From positions 62,001 through 126,000 of the forward strand of contig NZ_JAATOP010000001.1 in the NCBI RefSeq assembly GCF_011806565.1: a stretch of DNA of 64,000 nucleotides, written 5' to 3'. The position numbers were made by a program, and so were the translations under genes. This document shows, piece by piece, positions 16,545-25,272 of the stretch. The notes beneath the pieces are model-generated. The model saw only the letters and a list, made by a program, of their open reading frames with translations. It was not told the origin of the DNA and ran no database searches. The stretch comes from Marivivens donghaensis (GTDB taxonomy: Bacteria > Pseudomonadota > Alphaproteobacteria > Rhodobacterales > Rhodobacteraceae). The first letter of the stretch is position 1. Each line of letters starts with the position of its first letter.

Positions 16545-17529
16545 AGGTGCGCCCTTTCTTGAGCTTGGTCGGGTCCAGCCGCTTGCTCAGATTCAATGCG
16601 GATTTGCCGCTGATTTCGCCTGCGTGCGCTTCAAAGAGCGGCATCCCCTCGACACGCATGGTGACGCTGTCGCTCAGGTTCGCCGGAACGATGTCGCCGT
16701 TGTTCAAAGTCTTCAGTTTGCCGAGCGAGATCGTCGGCTCCACCAGTTCGGCGGTCACGTTGAGCGGGATCGACAGGATCGCGCGGGTCAGACGCTCGCG
16801 CCACGATTTGTCGTCGGCCACATAGTCGGACTGCATCCGGCTGCGCAGCTGGCTCGAAATCGGCTTCAGCGTTTGCAGCGGGTACAGAATATCGAAGCTC
16901 GCCGGTTCGAGGTCGGGAAGCTGGACCATGAACGAACAGTTCACGACCATCTCGTCACCGTCCACGAAGGCCGCGAATTGCAGGTTTTCCTCGCGGCTGA
17001 CGAGCGAGAAATTAAGCGGCATCAGATCGCGCCACGCCAGACGCAGCGCCTGGTTGAGGTTATCCGTCACGATCTCGATCACGCGGTGCTCGGTCGCGGT
17101 GAATTCCGAACGGGTCGGACGTAGCGCGGTGATCGAGCCGCCATAGTAGGCATCCGTCAGCAGCGAGATGAACTGCGGCGGAATGACGATCAGCTGGTTG
17201 CCGCGCAGTTCCTCGATCCGGCTGTTGGTCAGCGAAAGGAACGGGTCCTGACTGTCGCGGTAGTCATCGAAGTTCCGGATTTCCGGCGGGAACGACGAAA
17301 TACGCGGCTGGAAACGCAGCATCGGCATGAAGACCGAACGCGCGATGCGGCAGAAACGGTCGTTGATCATACGCAGCGCGTGGAATTCGCCGAGCAGGGA
17401 AAGGTCGTCGGAACCGAACTGGTAGCTGCGGTAGGAGACGCCGTTTTCGTCGCCGGCACCGTCCATATCCATGAGGCCGCCGACAAGCGCCGCGACTTCA
17501 TTGGATGACAGTTTACGAGGTGACTTCAC
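16537..17529 (-). CDS. fliM: Flagellar motor switch protein FliM
   Basis: This 330-aa protein has the N-terminal CheY-P binding segment (LSSNEVAALVGGLMD), the central CheC-like domain and a C-terminal SpoA domain (TAELVEPTISLGKLKTLNNGD region). It transmits CheY signals to FliG. The start is GTG with GGAG upstream, 15 nt after fliL. The N-terminal peptide differs from the enterobacterial LSQxEIDALL, which fits a partner CheY of the CheY6 type, an inference. Confidence 0.92.
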   Translation of the reverse strand: MKSPRKLSSNEVAALVGGLMDMDGAGDENGVSYRSYQFGSDDLSLLGEFHALRMINDRFCRIARSVFMPMLRFQPRISSFPPEIRNFDDYRDSQDPFLSLTNSRIEELRGNQLIVIPPQFISLLTDAYYGGSITALRPTRSEFTATEHRVIEIVTDNLNQALRLAWRDLMPLNFSLVSREENLQFAAFVDGDEMVVNCSFMVQLPDLEPASFDILYPLQTLKPISSQLRSRMQSDYVADDKSWRERLTRAILSIPLNVTAELVEPTISLGKLKTLNNGDIVPANLSDSVTMRVEGMPLFEAHAGEISGKSALNLSKRLDPTKLKKGRTYD

Positions 17530-17544
17530 GATTGGTGCTCCGAC

Positions 17545-18129
17545 TTACTGAAGAACGAAACTGGTAAAGAACACGTCTTCGACGCCCCCGAACCCTTCGA
17601 GCTGCTCAAGACGATGGTTCACGGTATCTTTGATCGCGGACGCAAGCTCGGTACGCCCATCCGCGCCTGCAACCTGCTCTTCGGTGAAATTGCTCATCAC
17701 ACCGAGGATATCCGAGCGGATCGCGACTTTGTGGGTTTCGACGTTCGCCGTGACCTGTTCGCCGTATTGCGTCGACATGCCGACGCCGATCTGAAGGTAC
17801 TGACGCGAGTTGTGCAGGTTGGTCGTGAGCGCTTCGTCCATCTGGTAATAAGACGTCACGAACAGCGGCGTTTCCGGCATTTCGCGCGGGATACGGGCGG
17901 GCTCGCCATCACCTTCGCCTTCGCCCTCACCTTCGGCGGTTTCGTCGACGGGCTCCGGCGCGAGCAGGGAAAGCGCGCTTTGTGCAGGCGACATCGGGTT
18001 AGCGAAATAGAACCAGCCACCCGCAAAACCGGCGCCCAGCAGCACGGCGGCCATCACCAGCCGCGTCAGCAGCTTGACGATCTTTCCGACGATCCCCGGT
18101 TTCTTTTCTTCTTCGTTTTCGTCAGCCAT
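17545..18129 (-). CDS. fliL: Flagellar basal-body protein FliL
   Basis: This 194-aa single-pass protein has a short basic N-terminus, a helix (about 23-47), an acidic Gly/Glu linker (about 65-80) and a periplasmic FliL domain ending with VEDVFFTSFVLQ. It supports stators around the rotor and in R. sphaeroides is needed for rotation. It lies between fliK and fliM in the fleT-to-fliN run. A shorter paralogue is encoded at 37954-38421. Confidence 0.92.
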   Translation of the reverse strand: MADENEEEKKPGIVGKIVKLLTRLVMAAVLLGAGFAGGWFYFANPMSPAQSALSLLAPEPVDETAEGEGEGEGDGEPARIPREMPETPLFVTSYYQMDEALTTNLHNSRQYLQIGVGMSTQYGEQVTANVETHKVAIRSDILGVMSNFTEEQVAGADGRTELASAIKDTVNHRLEQLEGFGGVEDVFFTSFVLQ

Positions 18130-18136
18130 GAGTGCC

Positions 18137-19654
18137 TCAAGCCACCAAGTTCACAAGGCCGCGGACCTGTTGACGCTGGGCTTGTCCCGCGTCGTCGGTC
18201 TGTTGGCCGTTACCATTGTCGTAATGTCCGGACGGGCCGTTCTGGCCGCGTTGTCCCGCATTGTTCTGCCCGCCGCGCGGATCGGCGCTGGCGTTCTGCC
18301 CTGTCAGGCTGAGGCCCGATTTCGACAGAAGTTCGCTCAGGCGGCCTTCGGACTGGTTGAATAGCCGTGCGGCCTGTTCGTTGTCGGTCAGGACGGTCAC
18401 ATGGGCCGCGCCGTCGCGCATCTCCAGACGGATGCGCAGCGTGCCGAGGTTGTCGGGCGTCAGTGCAATATCAATGTTGCCGCCGTCCTCTGTGAACTCG
18501 GCTTCGATCTGCGTTGCCAGTTGGTCTTCCCAGCCAGGCGCGGTCATGTCGAGCGGCTGTACGTCCGGATTTTCTGTCTGCGTCGTGTCCGTCATGCTGG
18601 TCGGTTCAGCGGCTGCGGCATTGCCCACATCCACTTGAACGGCAGGCATGGGCTGCGCTTTAGGTTGCTCGGCGGTTACGGTCTTGTGCGTAACCTCTGT
18701 CGCGTTCTCCATAATCTGCGCGAAACGCGAAGGACGCTGGGGTACTTTCGGAGCGGCGATCTCGACGGACTCGGCAGGCTCACCGAAGTCGTCGCTGACG
18801 GTCTCCTGGGTCGTGACGGTGTGCGCAGTTGCCGGCTTGGCCTGTTCAACACGCGCGGCGTTCGCCTGTTTGACCTGAGGCGCCGCAACCTGTTGGGCTA
18901 CGGTCTGCGCCGCGGCAACGGGAGCATCAGCGCGGCGCGCGGTCTGTTGCGGAGCCTGAACGGCGGCAGCAACGACCTGTTCAGGCGGTTCGGCGGTTTC
19001 TGCATCAGGCGTGGCAACGATTTCTGCCGTCTCTTCCGTCTCGCCCTTCGGTTCATTCGTCTCAGCGACCTGAGCCTTCACCTCGGGCGCGACGGTGACA
19101 ACGGTTTCGGGCGCAACCTCTGCTTCCGCAATCACTTCGGTCACGGGCACTTCAGGCGCCACGTCTTCAACCGTCTCATCCGTCAACCCGACGAGCTGTT
19201 CGACCAGCGGATCGGCTTCGGTCTCGGCTTCGACGTCTTCACTGACTGCAACCATTTCAGGCATAATCTCTTCGCCGACAGTCGCTTCGCGTACAGCCAT
19301 TTCGCCAGCAAGGGCGACGACCTCGACGGGCATTTCGAGCGGTTCTTCTTCGCCTTCAACCATAGGAGTTCCGGTCTGTTGGGCGAGTAGGGCGAGGATC
19401 GACGTCTCGCCGCCCTCGGTCGATGCACCCGCATCGCCGTCAGTCAGCAGCAAATCGGCAAACCCCGACTGGGTTGCGTCGCCGTTGGTCAGTAGTTCGG
19501 CCACGCCTGCCTCACCCGCTTCGCCTTCGGCGGTCGGCATGATCTGGACGAACAGTTTGTCGAAGAGCGCGGACTCGGCGGAGCGACCCGCAGCTTTGTG
19601 GGCTCGCCCGTGAGGGTGCGTCACGGTCTGTTCGCTTGTCGAAATCGGTTCCAT
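18137..19654 (-). CDS. fliK: Flagellar hook-length control protein FliK
   Basis: This 505-aa protein is low-complexity for most of its length: acidic and Val/Glu/Thr/Ala-rich (about 40-300), then Gln-rich. The C-terminal domain (about 375-460) has LTPDNLGTLRIRLEMRDG and VTVLTDNEQAARLF, the FliK/Flg_hook core that triggers the FlhB switch. ATG 19654 is chosen because it lies downstream of the fliJ stop and follows CGGGAT; the upstream extension would overlap fliJ. Repetitive acidic composition is usual for this ruler protein. Confidence 0.88.
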   Translation of the reverse strand: MEPISTSEQTVTHPHGRAHKAAGRSAESALFDKLFVQIMPTAEGEAGEAGVAELLTNGDATQSGFADLLLTDGDAGASTEGGETSILALLAQQTGTPMVEGEEEPLEMPVEVVALAGEMAVREATVGEEIMPEMVAVSEDVEAETEADPLVEQLVGLTDETVEDVAPEVPVTEVIAEAEVAPETVVTVAPEVKAQVAETNEPKGETEETAEIVATPDAETAEPPEQVVAAAVQAPQQTARRADAPVAAAQTVAQQVAAPQVKQANAARVEQAKPATAHTVTTQETVSDDFGEPAESVEIAAPKVPQRPSRFAQIMENATEVTHKTVTAEQPKAQPMPAVQVDVGNAAAAEPTSMTDTTQTENPDVQPLDMTAPGWEDQLATQIEAEFTEDGGNIDIALTPDNLGTLRIRLEMRDGAAHVTVLTDNEQAARLFNQSEGRLSELLSKSGLSLTGQNASADPRGGQNNAGQRGQNGPSGHYDNGNGQQTDDAGQAQRQQVRGLVNLVA

Positions 19655-19703
19655 CGGCAAATCCCGTTTGATCTTTGCTCGTTTACTGCAATGAGCGTGC
19701 CAC

Positions 19704-20108
19704 TCAGCGGCGCGGCGTGATGCGAGACGCTTCCATCCGCTTTTCGCGCTCTTCTTCTTCGGCGCGGCGGGCTTGCTGGGCGGCATCGTTCAGGAAACGC
19801 GCCTTGTGGCTCTGTGCCGCCAGCGATTTACGTGTGGCGTCGAGCGCCGAAGCAAGCTCGACGGTCCTTGCACTCTGGTTCGCGGCTTCGGCAGCCAACT
19901 TGGTGTTCAAATGCGCGTTCGAGCGAAGCTCTGCCGCCGTCACAGGACCGGACACCTGACGTTCGTTCAGAATATCGCGGAGCTTTTCCGTCAGTTCGCT
20001 GGCGCGCGAGTGCGCGGCTTGCAGATTGCGAACTTCGGACAGAACGGCGGCCTTGGCAGCCTCTTCTTTTTTGGCCATCAACGAATAGAGATCGCTACGG
20101 TTACGCAT
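19704..20108 (-). CDS. fliJ: Flagellar export chaperone FliJ
   Basis: This 134-aa, highly charged, all-helical coiled-coil protein has no hydrophobic segment. It follows fliI with an 8-nt overlap, the canonical position. FliJ inserts in the FliI hexamer and contacts FlhA. Sequence similarity in the family is low, so the call relies on size, composition and gene order. Confidence 0.85.
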   Translation of the reverse strand: MRNRSDLYSLMAKKEEAAKAAVLSEVRNLQAAHSRASELTEKLRDILNERQVSGPVTAAELRSNAHLNTKLAAEAANQSARTVELASALDATRKSLAAQSHKARFLNDAAQQARRAEEEEREKRMEASRITPRR

Positions 20109-21435
20109 TCTGTCCTCCGACTACTTTGACTAATTGTTCGACGCTCTGCGCAAAGGGCGCGGGTTCGTCGTGCGACTGTTTGATAAGATCCTGGATCTGC
20201 GGCCAAAGCTGTACGGCAGCGTCGAGGTCGGCATCCTGTCCCGCCTGATACCCGCCCATCAGCATGAGATCGCGGTTGTCCATATAAAGCGAAACCAGCT
20301 GGCGCAGGCGCAGCGCGGCTACGTTGTGTTCCTTGGTCACCACGTCGTTCATTACGCGGCTGACCGACTGCGGAATGTCGACCGCAGGGTAGATGCCCAT
20401 CTGGGTCTGGCGGCGCGAGAGCACGAGGTGTCCGTCAAGGATTGCTCGCGCCGTGTCGACCACGGGGTCATTCGTCGTGTCGTCGCCATCAGCAAGCACG
20501 GTGTAGATCGCAGTGATCGCGCCTTGCCCCGGTTCGCCAGGTCCGGTGCGTTCGATGAGGTTCGGGATCAGCGACACGACCGACGGCGGATAGCCCTTCG
20601 CGGTCGGTTGCTCGCCCAGGGCCAGACCGATTTCGCGCTGAGCGTGGGCGACGCGGGTGAGGCTGTCCATGATGAGCAGAACCTGCTTGCCCTGATCGCG
20701 GAAGTATTCGGCGATCGCGGTCGCACGGCGGGCGGCCCGCAGGCGCAGCAGCGGCGAGCGGTCGGCAGGCACGGCGACCATGCAGAGCTTTTTCGCGGCT
20801 TCGCCCTTCATGATCGAGCGGGCAAAGGCACCAACTTCGCGGGCGCGTTCACCGATCAGGCCCACGACCACAACGTCGGCCGAGGTGAACTTGGTCATCA
20901 TCTCGATCAGAACGGATTTGCCCACGCCGGATCCAGCAACGATACCGATACGCTGGCCCTGACCGACGGTGAGGCAGGCGTTGATAATCCGTACACCCAC
21001 GTCCAGCGGTTTTTCGACGCCGGTGCGGGTGAGAGGGTTCATCTGCTTGCCCGCCAGCGGCCATTCGTCCGCGCAGAACGGGAGCGCACGACCGTCGAGC
21101 GGCTGGCCCTCGGCGTCTATGACGCGGCCCAGCAGCGACGGCCCGACGGGCACCATCCGGCCACCATTGCGCAGCCGTACATTCGCGCCCGCCATGATCG
21201 GCGCGCCGGGTGTGTCGAGGAAAACCATGTTTCGACCGTCGGCAAAGCCGATGATCTCTCCGTTCACGGTATCGCCTACTTCAGTGTCGATTTCGCACAG
21301 CGCACCGGGCGTCGCGGGAAAGCCGGAGGTCTGCACGATGAGGCCGTCATATTTGAGCACACGCCCCGTAATGGTCGGCGGTGCCATCTGCGGCTGACCC
21401 ACGCGGGCCGAGATATCGGCGAGGAGCGGGTTCAT
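20101..21435 (-). CDS. fliI: Flagellar export ATPase FliI
   Basis: This 444-aa F1-beta-like ATPase has Walker A GSGVGKS, the GLIGERAREV motif, Walker B LLIMDSLTRVAHAQREIGLA (quoted as a 20-residue stretch) and the C-terminal helical region. It energises loading of export substrates with FliH and FliJ. It overlaps both fliH (4 nt) and fliJ (8 nt), implying translational coupling. Confidence 0.96.
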   Translation of the reverse strand: MNPLLADISARVGQPQMAPPTITGRVLKYDGLIVQTSGFPATPGALCEIDTEVGDTVNGEIIGFADGRNMVFLDTPGAPIMAGANVRLRNGGRMVPVGPSLLGRVIDAEGQPLDGRALPFCADEWPLAGKQMNPLTRTGVEKPLDVGVRIINACLTVGQGQRIGIVAGSGVGKSVLIEMMTKFTSADVVVVGLIGERAREVGAFARSIMKGEAAKKLCMVAVPADRSPLLRLRAARRATAIAEYFRDQGKQVLLIMDSLTRVAHAQREIGLALGEQPTAKGYPPSVVSLIPNLIERTGPGEPGQGAITAIYTVLADGDDTTNDPVVDTARAILDGHLVLSRRQTQMGIYPAVDIPQSVSRVMNDVVTKEHNVAALRLRQLVSLYMDNRDLMLMGGYQAGQDADLDAAVQLWPQIQDLIKQSHDEPAPFAQSVEQLVKVVGGQNA

Positions 21436-22187
21436 TCGATTTCATCCGGCTGCGGCGGACGGATCGGTTTGTCGGCGGCCTTGTTCGGCGCGATGACATC
21501 TTCGAGGCGGATGGCTTCGCAGCGCACGATCACGTCGCCGCGTCCAAGTGTGGCATCGACCGAGATCATGGCCGTATCAATTGTTTCGCTCCCCGCAATC
21601 TCGGGCAGAAGTGCCGCGTGATCTTCGGGGTTCAGGCGGATTTTCACGGCGCGGATACCTTGGCTCACGCGGTCGGCGAGCGTTTCGATCCGCTTGAGGA
21701 ACGCATCCGGCGTGTCGTCGATCTGCACGCCCGCGCGTTCGCTGGCGAGGCGCCGAACCGATTGGTCGATGCTTGCGGCGAGGTTCGCGCTGTCGTCGGG
21801 ATGCACTTCGGAAAGGCGGTTGATGACGTTTTGCATCGTCGCACGAAGCACGGCCATTTGCGCGCGCTCGTCCGCGATTTCCGCATTCAGACGCGCACGT
21901 TCTTCGGCGATCCCTTCGGCCTTTGCAGCGGCGCGGGCGGCTTCGACGCGGTGTTCGACCTCGGCCTCGCTGATCCCGCTGACCTGCTCGATCACCGGCT
22001 CCGGCGTGACCGGCGCGATGGACGGATCTTCGACGATAACGGCTGTCTGCTGGGCAGAGCGGGGCGCAAAGGCGCCGCCGCTGGTGCCGTCTGTGTAGTC
22101 CTTTTTCTTGAACCCGTCGCCGTTCGTCGCGCGGATCATCGCGAGAATGTCGACGGGACGGATTGTGCGTTCTGCCTGATCTGCCAT
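21432..22187 (-). CDS. fliH: Flagellar export ATPase regulator FliH
   Basis: This 251-aa protein has a variable N-terminus, a long helix (about 85-135) rich in Ala/Glu/Arg, and a C-terminal FliH/YscL-like domain (RLNPEDHAALLPEI, DATLGRGDVIVRCE). The conserved late pattern GRGDVIVRCEAIRLEDVI is typical of FliH. It inhibits FliI until docking. It is placed between fliG and fliI as usual. Confidence 0.88.
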   Translation of the reverse strand: MADQAERTIRPVDILAMIRATNGDGFKKKDYTDGTSGGAFAPRSAQQTAVIVEDPSIAPVTPEPVIEQVSGISEAEVEHRVEAARAAAKAEGIAEERARLNAEIADERAQMAVLRATMQNVINRLSEVHPDDSANLAASIDQSVRRLASERAGVQIDDTPDAFLKRIETLADRVSQGIRAVKIRLNPEDHAALLPEIAGSETIDTAMISVDATLGRGDVIVRCEAIRLEDVIAPNKAADKPIRPPQPDEIE

Positions 22188-22190
22188 GTG

Positions 22191-23210
22191 TTACACCATC
22201 TGTTCGCCGCCACGGCCTGCGAGCACGATCGTGCCTTCGTCGGCCATACGGCGGGCTACTGCGACAATTTCCTTCTGGGCGTTCTGAACCTCGGTCAGAC
22301 GTACCGGACCCATGGCCTCCATCTCGTCGCGGATGTTCGCGGCGGCGCGGGTGGACATACAGGCCAGCAGCTTTTCCTTGAGCGCCTCGTCCGCACCTTT
22401 GAGCGCGAGGACCAGCAGTTCGGTTTCGACCGAGCGCATGAGGGTTTGCATCGAACGGTCGTCCGATTTGATGAGGTTGTCGAAGACGAACATGCTTTCT
22501 TCGATCGACTGCTGCATATCCTTATCGCCCTTGCGCAGGTCACGCATGATACGCTGTTCCATGTCGGTGCGGGTGAAGTTGAGGATGCGGGCAGCCGCGT
22601 TGATGCCGCCGATCTGGCTGGCGCGCATGGTCGAGGACTGCTTGAATTTGCGCTGCATGACCTGTTCGAGGTCCTTCAGCGGCTCGGGCTGAACGGTGTT
22701 GAGCGATGCGATACGCTGCACCAGATCGCCCTGAACGTCGTCGGGCAGGAGGGTCAGAACTTCGGCAGCCAGCGCGTAGTCGAGGCAAGCGATCACAAGC
22801 GCCATGATCTGCGGATGTTCGTCCGAAATCAGTTCCGCAATCGCGCGCGCATCCATCCAGTCGAGGATTTCAATCGGCTTCTGTGTGTCCATCGGGTTGA
22901 TGCGGGAAATGACTGACTGGGCTTTTTCGTCACCCAGCGCATCGGTCATCACGGTTTTCACATAGTCTGCCGCGCCAAGGCCGATACCGGTTTCGGCGCG
23001 CACGGCACCGAGGAACTCTTCGACCACCGCATCGAGCGTATCGCTGTCGATATCGCCGACGCTGTACATCGCAGCGCCAAGGTGCTGGACCTCACGCGGC
23101 GACATGTTGCGCAGGATCGACGCTGCGGCCTGCTCGCCGAACAGCATCATCAGGACAGCGGCCTTCTGTGTGCGCGTAACGTTTTTCAGTCTTTCTTGCA
23201 CGTCAGCCAT
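22191..23210 (-). CDS. fliG: Flagellar motor switch protein FliG
   Basis: This 339-aa rotor protein has the N-terminal FliF-binding domain (RTQKAAVLMMLFGEQAA), the middle EHPQ motif (ISDEHPQIMALVIA) that contacts FliM, and the C-terminal torque domain with charged helix (VETELLVLALKGADEALKEK, DEMEAMGPVRLTEVQNAQ). It lies 1 nt from the fliF stop. It interacts with the MotA-like stator. Confidence 0.96.
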   Translation of the reverse strand: MADVQERLKNVTRTQKAAVLMMLFGEQAAASILRNMSPREVQHLGAAMYSVGDIDSDTLDAVVEEFLGAVRAETGIGLGAADYVKTVMTDALGDEKAQSVISRINPMDTQKPIEILDWMDARAIAELISDEHPQIMALVIACLDYALAAEVLTLLPDDVQGDLVQRIASLNTVQPEPLKDLEQVMQRKFKQSSTMRASQIGGINAAARILNFTRTDMEQRIMRDLRKGDKDMQQSIEESMFVFDNLIKSDDRSMQTLMRSVETELLVLALKGADEALKEKLLACMSTRAAANIRDEMEAMGPVRLTEVQNAQKEIVAVARRMADEGTIVLAGRGGEQMV

Positions 23211-23211
23211 C

Positions 23212-24900
23212 TTAGTTCACCTGATCGATTTCATCGGCCATCATGCGGTGCAGGACCGAAGCGATACGTGCGGGATCGTCGGAGGCCAGCTGGCGGATCG
23301 CTGCGAATTTGTCCTCACGGCTGACTTCGGCACCCATCACGCTTTCGGCCATCTCGCGGCGGCGGCTATCGAGGCGCTTTTGCACTTCGGTCAGCGTCTC
23401 GCCTTCGCCGACTTCGACAGCGGCAGCCTGCATGGCGTGTGCAACTTCGAGCGTATCGCTGGCCGGAACCAGGACACGGTCCAGCAGCGGACGGACAACG
23501 CCGAGGCCGACAATGGCGAGGGCGAGGATGATCGCACCCTGACGGAGCAGGTCCGGCAGCCAGGTCATGCCGCGCACCGCAGAAACGCTGGCCACTTCGA
23601 TGGGCTGGAATTCCTGCGCGACGATGGTCAGACTGTCACCGCGGTCTTCGCTGAAACCGATGGCGTTACGGGCCAGACGTTCCAGACCTTCGACATCGGG
23701 ACCGGACGCGCCTTCCTCGCCTTCGGCCGCGGGTTCCTGACGCAGCACGATGGCGGCGCTGATACGGGTCACCTTGGCACCCGGCGCTTGAGTCGCGGTC
23801 ACGGTGCGGCTGATTTCGTAGTTGCGGGTCGAGGACGAGCTGCGGTTTGTCGGCGAAGTGCTGGCGGCCTCTTCTGTGGCAGCGGTGTTCGCGTCGGCAA
23901 GCGTCGGATCGGGCGGCGGCGCGTTGGAGATTGCTCCTGGAATGCCGCGTGCGCTGCTCTGATTGCTTTCGCTTTCGGACGACTGTTCCGACAGAACGAC
24001 CGAGCCGTTGGGGTCCAGCATCTCTGCCGTGGTTTCAGTGCGGGTGAAGTCCATATCCACGGTCACCTGAACCGACAGGTTATCGACCCCGACGATCGGG
24101 GCGAGGATCGCTTCGATACGCTGACGATAGAGGTTCTCGATCTGGACGCGGTGCTCCAGTTCGCGGTCGGACAGGATGAGCGAGGCATCGTCCGAGCCGC
24201 GAGACAGCAGGCGGCCCATCTGGTCGACGACCGTCACGTCCTCGCGGGCCATGCCGGGTACCGAAGACGAAACAAGGTTTACGATGGCATCGACCTGACC
24301 GCGATCCAGCGCACGACCCTGCGCCAGTTGCAGGAACACCGAGGCACGCGGCGGCTGGCTGTCACGCAGGAACGCCGAGCGCTCGGAAAGGGCGAGGTGG
24401 ACGCGGGCACCGGTCACGGCTGCGATTTCGGTGATCGAGCGGGCAAGGTCGAATTCCTGCGCCTGACGCAGACGCGCGCTTTCGACCGACTTCGACGCAC
24501 CCATCGGCAGATCGGAAATAACGTCGCTACCGGCAGGAACGCTCTGCGGCAGACCGGCAGAGGCAAGCAGCATACGGGCACGGTAATAATCGGCAGAAGG
24601 AACCTGAATATCGCCGGTGGCGGTGTCGACGACGGCATTGATCCCGTTGGACGAAAGCGCCTCCATCACCTGCGCCTTATCGCCCTCGGCCATACCGGGG
24701 TACAGCGTGGTACGGGCAGGGGCCGACAGCAGCGACCACGCCAGCAGACCTGCGACCATGACCACGACGATCATGATGGCAGGCATCGCACGCTGGATAG
24801 CGGGCTGCCGCGTCATGGCGAACACGTTCGAAAGCATTCCGCCAGCTTGCGAAACAAGCGATCCGCCTTGTGCGGGCTGCTGGGTAGGAGCAAGTGCCAT
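23212..24900 (-). CDS. fliF: Flagellar MS-ring protein FliF
   Basis: This 562-aa protein has two transmembrane helices (about 38-58 and 440-460) flanking a large periplasmic region with the YscJ/FliF domains (GINAVVDTATGDIQVPS, ASAGLPQ, LARSITEI). A cytoplasmic tail binds FliG. It forms the MS ring and is the assembly base of the basal body. It follows fliE by 27 nt and is in the fleT-fliE-F-G-H-I-J order known from R. sphaeroides. Confidence 0.95.
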   Translation of the reverse strand: MALAPTQQPAQGGSLVSQAGGMLSNVFAMTRQPAIQRAMPAIMIVVVMVAGLLAWSLLSAPARTTLYPGMAEGDKAQVMEALSSNGINAVVDTATGDIQVPSADYYRARMLLASAGLPQSVPAGSDVISDLPMGASKSVESARLRQAQEFDLARSITEIAAVTGARVHLALSERSAFLRDSQPPRASVFLQLAQGRALDRGQVDAIVNLVSSSVPGMAREDVTVVDQMGRLLSRGSDDASLILSDRELEHRVQIENLYRQRIEAILAPIVGVDNLSVQVTVDMDFTRTETTAEMLDPNGSVVLSEQSSESESNQSSARGIPGAISNAPPPDPTLADANTAATEEAASTSPTNRSSSSTRNYEISRTVTATQAPGAKVTRISAAIVLRQEPAAEGEEGASGPDVEGLERLARNAIGFSEDRGDSLTIVAQEFQPIEVASVSAVRGMTWLPDLLRQGAIILALAIVGLGVVRPLLDRVLVPASDTLEVAHAMQAAAVEVGEGETLTEVQKRLDSRRREMAESVMGAEVSREDKFAAIRQLASDDPARIASVLHRMMADEIDQVN

Positions 24901-24927
24901 AGTTCAGTTCCTGTTTGTCCGTCCCGA

Positions 24928-25245
24928 TCAGACGGGCATGTTCATGATGTCGCGGTAGGCGGTCAGCGCCTTGTTCCGGACCTGCAAAGTCAGCTGCATC
25001 GAAAGGGACGCGACCTGCTGGTCGATCATCACGCCGGCCAAGTCCTGTTCTTGGCCCATTTCGAATGCGGTCGCGCTTGAGCGCGCTTGTGTCTGTGCGG
25101 CGTGGAGGTCTTCGAACGCCCCCTTCACCCGTGACTGGAAATCCTCGCCCTGCGGTGCCTGTACCGCTGGGTTCTTCACTTCGCGCTGTGCTTCCTGCAG
25201 CAGCTGAAGTGGAGACATGTTGCTGGAAATTCCTCCGATACTCAT
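24928..25245 (-). CDS. fliE: Flagellar MS-ring/rod junction protein FliE
   Basis: This 105-aa protein has the FliE C-terminal pattern QQVASLSMQLTLQVRNKALT and a preceding helix (FQSRVKGAFEDLHAAQ). FliE links the MS ring to the rod and is an early export substrate. It is 27 nt after fleT and 27 nt before fliF, consistent with one operon. Confidence 0.93.
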   Translation of the reverse strand: MSIGGISSNMSPLQLLQEAQREVKNPAVQAPQGEDFQSRVKGAFEDLHAAQTQARSSATAFEMGQEQDLAGVMIDQQVASLSMQLTLQVRNKALTAYRDIMNMPV

Positions 25246-25272
25246 TGCTCGATACCTTTATTAAGGAGGGGT

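Noticed and set aside
23104-25080. A 658-codon plus-strand frame opposite fliF
   Set aside because: FliF is certain on the other strand; the frame has the His/Arg-rich look of antisense translation.
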